From DASZMJ01 sp035551935 (GTDB lineage: Bacteria; Planctomycetota; Planctomycetia; Isosphaerales; Isosphaeraceae): 10,090 nucleotides of DNA. Of this stretch, positions 6,487 to 10,090 are shown one piece after another. Below the pieces are notes generated by a model. The model was not told the DNA's origin. It saw only the letters and a program-made list of their open reading frames with translations, and did no database searches. The first letter of the stretch is position 1; every line of letters begins with the position of its first letter. The translations under genes and the position numbers were made by a program. The stretch lies in assembly GCA_035551935.1 (NCBI GenBank), contig DASZMJ010000353.1:1-10090 (forward strand), given 5' to 3'.

Positions 6487-6492
6487 TATCAT
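6487..6492 (+). promoter_or_regulatory. Candidate -10 element for the large repeat protein
   Basis: TATCAT lies 65 bases before the ATG at 6557. The best -35 candidate, CTAACC at 6463-6468 with 18-bp spacing, matches consensus at only three bases. It is the only A/T-containing hexamer of this kind close upstream, so it is recorded as a weak candidate. Confidence 0.25.
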
Positions 6493-6556
6493 CCGGGGAG
6501 TGGTCCTCGAACGAGCCGCAGGACGGGGATCGTCGAGCCACGAGGGGGATGGGCGC

Positions 6557-9500
6557 ATGGGGCTCTCGGCGTTGCTGATCGGCGCGGCGATGGTGGGGAT
6601 GGAGGGGGTGCCGTTGTCGGGGAGGGTCGAGGACCGCGACGGCAAGGCAGTCGCGGGGGCGGAGGTCTGGCTGGCGGACCGGCCGTGGTGGTTCGGGCCG
6701 AAGGTGCTGGGCCACGCGACGACCGACGCGGACGGCCGGTTCCGGCTCGACCGGCCGGCCGACGCGACGGGCGGCGGGCCGCACATGCCGCTGGCGCTCT
6801 GGGCCTTCAAGCCGGGTTTCCATGTGGGCTTGAAAGCCTTCTCGAAGGATTTGCCGGGGCGGGATCAAAACGTGAGGATGGTCCTCGGCCCGGCGGCGCG
6901 GACGGCGGTGACGGTCGAACGGCCCGATGGGAAGGCGACGGCGGGGGCGAAGGTGCGGGTGACGCTCCTGCACCGAGGACCGAGCCGGATGCCGGCCCCG
7001 CTGGCCGATCGGGTCGTGGCGACCGTCGCCGGGGACGGCCGGGCGACGATCGAGGGGTTCGAGCCGGAGGAGATCGGCTTCGTCGAGGTCGAGGCCGACG
7101 GCCTCGGCGTGCAGCGACGTTCGTTCTTCCCGCCGTCGCCGGCCGACAAGACCGTCTGGCTCCGCCCCGCCGGCCGGGTCGAGGGGCGGATCGTTGCCGA
7201 CGACCCGAAGGCGCTCGCCGGCTGGACGATCGAGGCGTACACCCGACCCGACGACGAGGCGAACGACCCGAGGGAGCCGTCGGTCGGCTCGGTCGAGGTC
7301 AAGACCGACGAGCACGGGCGCTTCACGATCCCCGCCATCGCGACCGGCGTCCTCAACCTGTCGGCGAATCCGCCGGAAGGCGTCTCGTCCATGGCCTTGC
7401 CGGTCGCCGCGGTCGTCGTCCGCGACGGGGCGACGGTCGCCGTCGAAGTCAAGGCCGCGCGCGCGGTCCGGGTGGAGGGGGTCGTCCGCGCGAAGGGGGC
7501 GGGGACGCCGATCGCGGGGGCGCAGGTGAACCTGTTCGTCGTCGGCCGGCAGGGGATGCCGTCGTACACCACCGACGCCGAGGGCCGGTTCCACGCCCTG
7601 GCCCTGCCGGGCAAGGCCTCGGTCCACGTCTCGAACGTGCCCGACGGCTACGTCTCGTCGCTGGGCCTGTCGCGGAATGCGGTCGAGATCGCCGAGGGGG
7701 TCGACCGGCTCGCGCTCGAACCCTTCGAGGTCGAGCCCGGCGCGACGGTCGCCGGGACGGTCGTCGACGACCGGGGCGAGCCCGTCGCCGGGGCGACGGT
7801 CCGCGGGGACTGGGAGTATTCGGACCAGCGGGGTGGGGTCGTCTGGTCCACGACCGCGACGAGCGACGCGAACGGGCGGTTCGTGCTGCGGGGGATCGTC
7901 GACGGGGTCGATGTCGAGGTCTCGGCGCGGGCGCGCGACCTGGCCACCGTCGGGACGGTCACGGCGAAGGCCGGCTCCGGCCGCGCGGTGGCCTTGAAGC
8001 TGGGTCGGGCGGACCTGTTCGCGGTCAAGGGGCGCGTCGTCGGCCGCGGCGGCGAGCCGGTGTCGGGCGCGGTGGTGCAGCTCGAATACAAGGAACAGCG
8101 CAAGAATATGTTCTCGATGGGCCCCGTCCTGTTCGAGGACGACACGCCGATCCGCACCTGGGAGGACGGCACCTTCGAGACGCCGCGCGAGTTGACCCGC
8201 GACCGCGAATACTCCATCAAGGCGACGGCCGCCGGCCGCGAGCCGGGCCAGACGACGTATCTCAAGCCGGGGCCGGGCGCCGTCGTGAGGATGCCGGACC
8301 TCGTGCTCCGACGCGCCCCGAAGCTGCGGCCGGTCGCCGGCCGCGTCGTGGATTCGAACGGCAAGCCCGTCGCCGGCGCCGTCGTCTTCCAGACCGGCGA
8401 CGGCCCCCGCCGGACGCAAGGCACGACCGACGCGAACGGCCGGTTCCGCGTCGGCGGCATCGACGCCGGGGCGGCGTTCCTGTGCGTCGCAGAGAAAGGC
8501 TACCACCCCCTCGCCCGCCTCGTCCGGCCGAACGCCGGGCCGGTCGAGTTGACGCTGATCCCGATCGGCACAAGGCCCGCGAAGGGGCTGACGACCCTGC
8601 CGTCGCGGCTCTCGCGGCGCGAGGAGCGCGCGATCGCGATGGACCTGCTCGAGCCGATCCTGCCGGCGGCGCTCGGGGCCGACGAGCGCGGTAACATGAC
8701 GCGTCATCTCGCCCTGTACGCCCTCGCGCTCGGCGACCCCGGCCGCTTCCTGGCCGAGGTCCGCGACCGGCCGAGGCCCGACGCCGCGCCCTTGTACGCC
8801 GCGATGGCCCTCGGCCTGGTCGACGACGACCCGGCGGCGGCGCTGGCCGTCATCGAGGAGGACGCCGGCCCGCACGACGCGATCCGCGCGGCGTTCGAGG
8901 TCGTCGACGCCCTGCCGCCGACCGAGGAGAAGCTCCGACGCGCCGTCCTGAAGGCCGCCTCGGGCCGGTTGCCGGCGATCCGACAGGCCGGCCAACGCCT
9001 CCAGCCGCTGGCCGGGATCGCCCTCCGCTTCCTCGACCTGGGCGACGTCGCGGCGGCCCGGCCGCTGCTGGAGGAGGCGCGGGAGGTCGCGGCGACGCTG
9101 CCCGACAACGAACTCCTCTGGTCGCGGGGCGAGCTGGCGCAGGCGCTGGCCCGTGTCGACCTGCCGGCGGCCGAGGCCCTCCTCGACGGCGTCCCGAATG
9201 GCGACGTCATGATCGACCTGGCCCGCGTCGGCGTCGCCCGGCGGGTCGCCGCGACCGACCCGGCCGCGGCCGAGCGGCTGCTGGGCCTGGTCCGGGTCTT
9301 CCCGGACCACGAAAAACCCTATAAATTGCTCGAAGTCGCCGTCCCGATGGCCGCGAAGGACCTGCCGCGGGCCCGGCGGCTGGCCGGGCGGATCATGCCG
9401 GCGCACCTGCACGCCCGGGCGCTGGGCCTGATGGCCCGGTCGCTAGCCGGCACGGACCCGTCGCGGGCGAAGGCGCTGCTGGACGAGGCGTTCGACCGGC

Positions 9501-10021
9501 TCGCGGCCCCCCGCGACGGCGACCGCGTGGACGCCGTCCGCGGCACGGCCGCCCTCGAGATGGCCGCGCTGCTGCCCGTCGCCGAGCGGATCGACCCGGC
9601 GCTCGTGCCCGACGACCTCGCGCGGGCCCTCGCCGGGCGCCCCGCGCGGCCCGAGACCCTCCGATTCCCGGACGCCCAGCTCCTCGTCAACCTCGCCGCC
9701 CTCCTCGCGCGCTACGACCGCGAGGCCGCCGCCGTCGTCTTCGCGCCGGTGGCCGACCAGTTGCCCGAGATCCTCGCCGGCTCGCCCTTCCCCTACAACG
9801 CCGGCCAGATCGAGTGGGTCATCCAGGCCGCCGCCGTCGCCGACCCCCGCCGCGCCGCCCAGCTCGTCAACCGCCTGCCCGGCCAGGGTGATCGGCCCGA
9901 AGATCCCAAGTTCCAGGTCCGCCTCGCGGCCGCCCGCTTCATCGCCCTGCCCCTCGCCGTCCGCCGGCGCGAGGCGATGGGACGGATCGTCTGGGGGTGG
10001 ACGAAGAACCTCGGGGATTGA
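6557..10021 (+). CDS. Large protein with seven carboxypeptidase-regulatory-like repeats and a helical-repeat C-terminal half
   Basis: The 1154-residue product has two parts. Residues 18 to about 670 hold roughly seven beta-sandwich repeats of the carboxypeptidase-regulatory-like/prealbumin-like type, beginning near 18, 115, 207, 305, 396, 488 and 592. Most show a 'GxVxDxxGxPVAGAxV' opening and a 'DADGRF'-type turn (57-62, 251-256, 340-345, 437-442, 625-630; EDGTF at 536-540). No metallopeptidase motif is present, so an enzymatic role is not implied; such modules usually serve as extracytoplasmic binding or spacer domains. Residues about 690-1154 are Ala/Leu-rich helices with recurring 'DPxxAxxLL' units (901-909, 967-975, 1096-1104), suggesting a TPR-like or other alpha-solenoid. 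The ATG at 6557 follows GAGGGGGA (6542-6549) by 7 bases. Its hydrophobic N-terminus (2-17) is a poor signal peptide without basic residues; the in-frame GTG at 6500 would add an Arg-containing n-region. The gene appears monocistronic here, and its function is unknown. Confidence 0.85.
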   Translation: MGLSALLIGAAMVGMEGVPLSGRVEDRDGKAVAGAEVWLADRPWWFGPKVLGHATTDADGRFRLDRPADATGGGPHMPLALWAFKPGFHVGLKAFSKDLPGRDQNVRMVLGPAARTAVTVERPDGKATAGAKVRVTLLHRGPSRMPAPLADRVVATVAGDGRATIEGFEPEEIGFVEVEADGLGVQRRSFFPPSPADKTVWLRPAGRVEGRIVADDPKALAGWTIEAYTRPDDEANDPREPSVGSVEVKTDEHGRFTIPAIATGVLNLSANPPEGVSSMALPVAAVVVRDGATVAVEVKAARAVRVEGVVRAKGAGTPIAGAQVNLFVVGRQGMPSYTTDAEGRFHALALPGKASVHVSNVPDGYVSSLGLSRNAVEIAEGVDRLALEPFEVEPGATVAGTVVDDRGEPVAGATVRGDWEYSDQRGGVVWSTTATSDANGRFVLRGIVDGVDVEVSARARDLATVGTVTAKAGSGRAVALKLGRADLFAVKGRVVGRGGEPVSGAVVQLEYKEQRKNMFSMGPVLFEDDTPIRTWEDGTFETPRELTRDREYSIKATAAGREPGQTTYLKPGPGAVVRMPDLVLRRAPKLRPVAGRVVDSNGKPVAGAVVFQTGDGPRRTQGTTDANGRFRVGGIDAGAAFLCVAEKGYHPLARLVRPNAGPVELTLIPIGTRPAKGLTTLPSRLSRREERAIAMDLLEPILPAALGADERGNMTRHLALYALALGDPGRFLAEVRDRPRPDAAPLYAAMALGLVDDDPAAALAVIEEDAGPHDAIRAAFEVVDALPPTEEKLRRAVLKAASGRLPAIRQAGQRLQPLAGIALRFLDLGDVAAARPLLEEAREVAATLPDNELLWSRGELAQALARVDLPAAEALLDGVPNGDVMIDLARVGVARRVAATDPAAAERLLGLVRVFPDHEKPYKLLEVAVPMAAKDLPRARRLAGRIMPAHLHARALGLMARSLAGTDPSRAKALLDEAFDRLAAPRDGDRVDAVRGTAALEMAALLPVAERIDPALVPDDLARALAGRPARPETLRFPDAQLLVNLAALLARYDREAAAVVFAPVADQLPEILAGSPFPYNAGQIEWVIQAAAVADPRRAAQLVNRLPGQGDRPEDPKFQVRLAAARFIALPLAVRRREAMGRIVWGWTKNLGD

Positions 10022-10056
10022 GAAGGCGGAGGGCAAAGGGCGAAGGACAAGGGACA
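10022..10056. repeat. Five degenerate purine-rich tandem heptamers
   Basis: Directly after the stop codon come GAAGGCG, GAGGGCA, AAGGGCG, AAGGACA and AGGGACA, all fitting an RRGGRCR-like pattern except for small shifts. One strand is almost all purine. The remaining 34 bases to the window edge show no gene or site. Confidence 0.55.
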
Positions 10057-10090
10057 ACGAGGTCCGGACCGGCTGGGGACTGGCTCCGAG

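Larger units (their letters stand above)
5769..6556. other. Repeat-rich intergenic region without a credible gene
   Basis: This 788-base stretch separates the divergently transcribed HhH-uvrB unit and the large repeat protein. Open frames exist on both strands, but each runs straight through the direct and inverted repeats, lacks a family match and has no convincing ribosome-binding site. The contents are two pairs of a 19-bp direct repeat, a 27-bp perfect inverted repeat between the pairs, a 25-bp inverted repeat, small hairpins, and a weak promoter candidate near 6487. Repeat clusters of this kind behave like REP/BIME-type extragenic elements; no RNA gene was recognised. Confidence 0.7.

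Noticed and set aside
6401..9412. A 1003-codon minus-strand open frame antisense to the large repeat protein
   Set aside because: It is Arg/Asp/His/Pro-rich without recognisable domains, whereas the opposite strand encodes regular carboxypeptidase-regulatory-like repeats and has a ribosome-binding site.

Overview
The window looks like a chromosomal segment from a high-GC planctomycete, most likely of the Isosphaeraceae. This is inferred from the strong G/C bias at third codon positions, the large protein made of carboxypeptidase-regulatory-like repeats, the IS630-type N-terminus at the left edge, and the intergenic inverted repeats. No 16S rRNA or other taxonomic marker is present, so the placement is an inference.

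Layout, left to right. Bases 1-83 (minus strand) hold the first codons of a gene running off the left edge, whose residues resemble the helix-turn-helix start of an IS630-family transposase. An imperfect palindrome and a candidate promoter follow. On the plus strand come rarA (272-1594), an AAA+ ATPase acting at stalled replication forks, and a GT87/DUF2029-type membrane glycosyltransferase (1739-3265). The glycosyltransferase converges, with only 8 bases between stop codons, on a minus-strand pair: a small membrane-anchored helix-hairpin-helix protein (5358-5696) followed by uvrB (3274-5346), the damage-recognition helicase-like subunit of nucleotide excision repair. This pair has a well-formed sigma-70-type promoter at 5740-5768 and an ATGA stop/start overlap, so it is probably one transcription unit.

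Bases 5769-6556 form a repeat-rich intergenic region without a credible gene. It contains four copies of a 19-bp direct repeat arranged as two similar pairs about 63 bp apart, on either side of a perfect 27-bp inverted repeat whose arms are themselves hairpins. A second, 25-bp inverted repeat of the same nested design follows. The rest of the window (6557-10021, plus strand) is one 1154-residue protein: about seven beta-sandwich repeats of the carboxypeptidase-regulatory type, then about 460 residues of alpha-helical repeats. Its function is unknown. Five degenerate purine-rich heptamers follow its stop codon.

Three genes (rarA, uvrB and perhaps the HhH gene) concern DNA handling, but they lie in separate transcription units, so a dedicated repair island is not demonstrated. 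I found no convincing undescribed system. The least explained parts are the composite intergenic repeat structure and the two-part 1154-residue protein.
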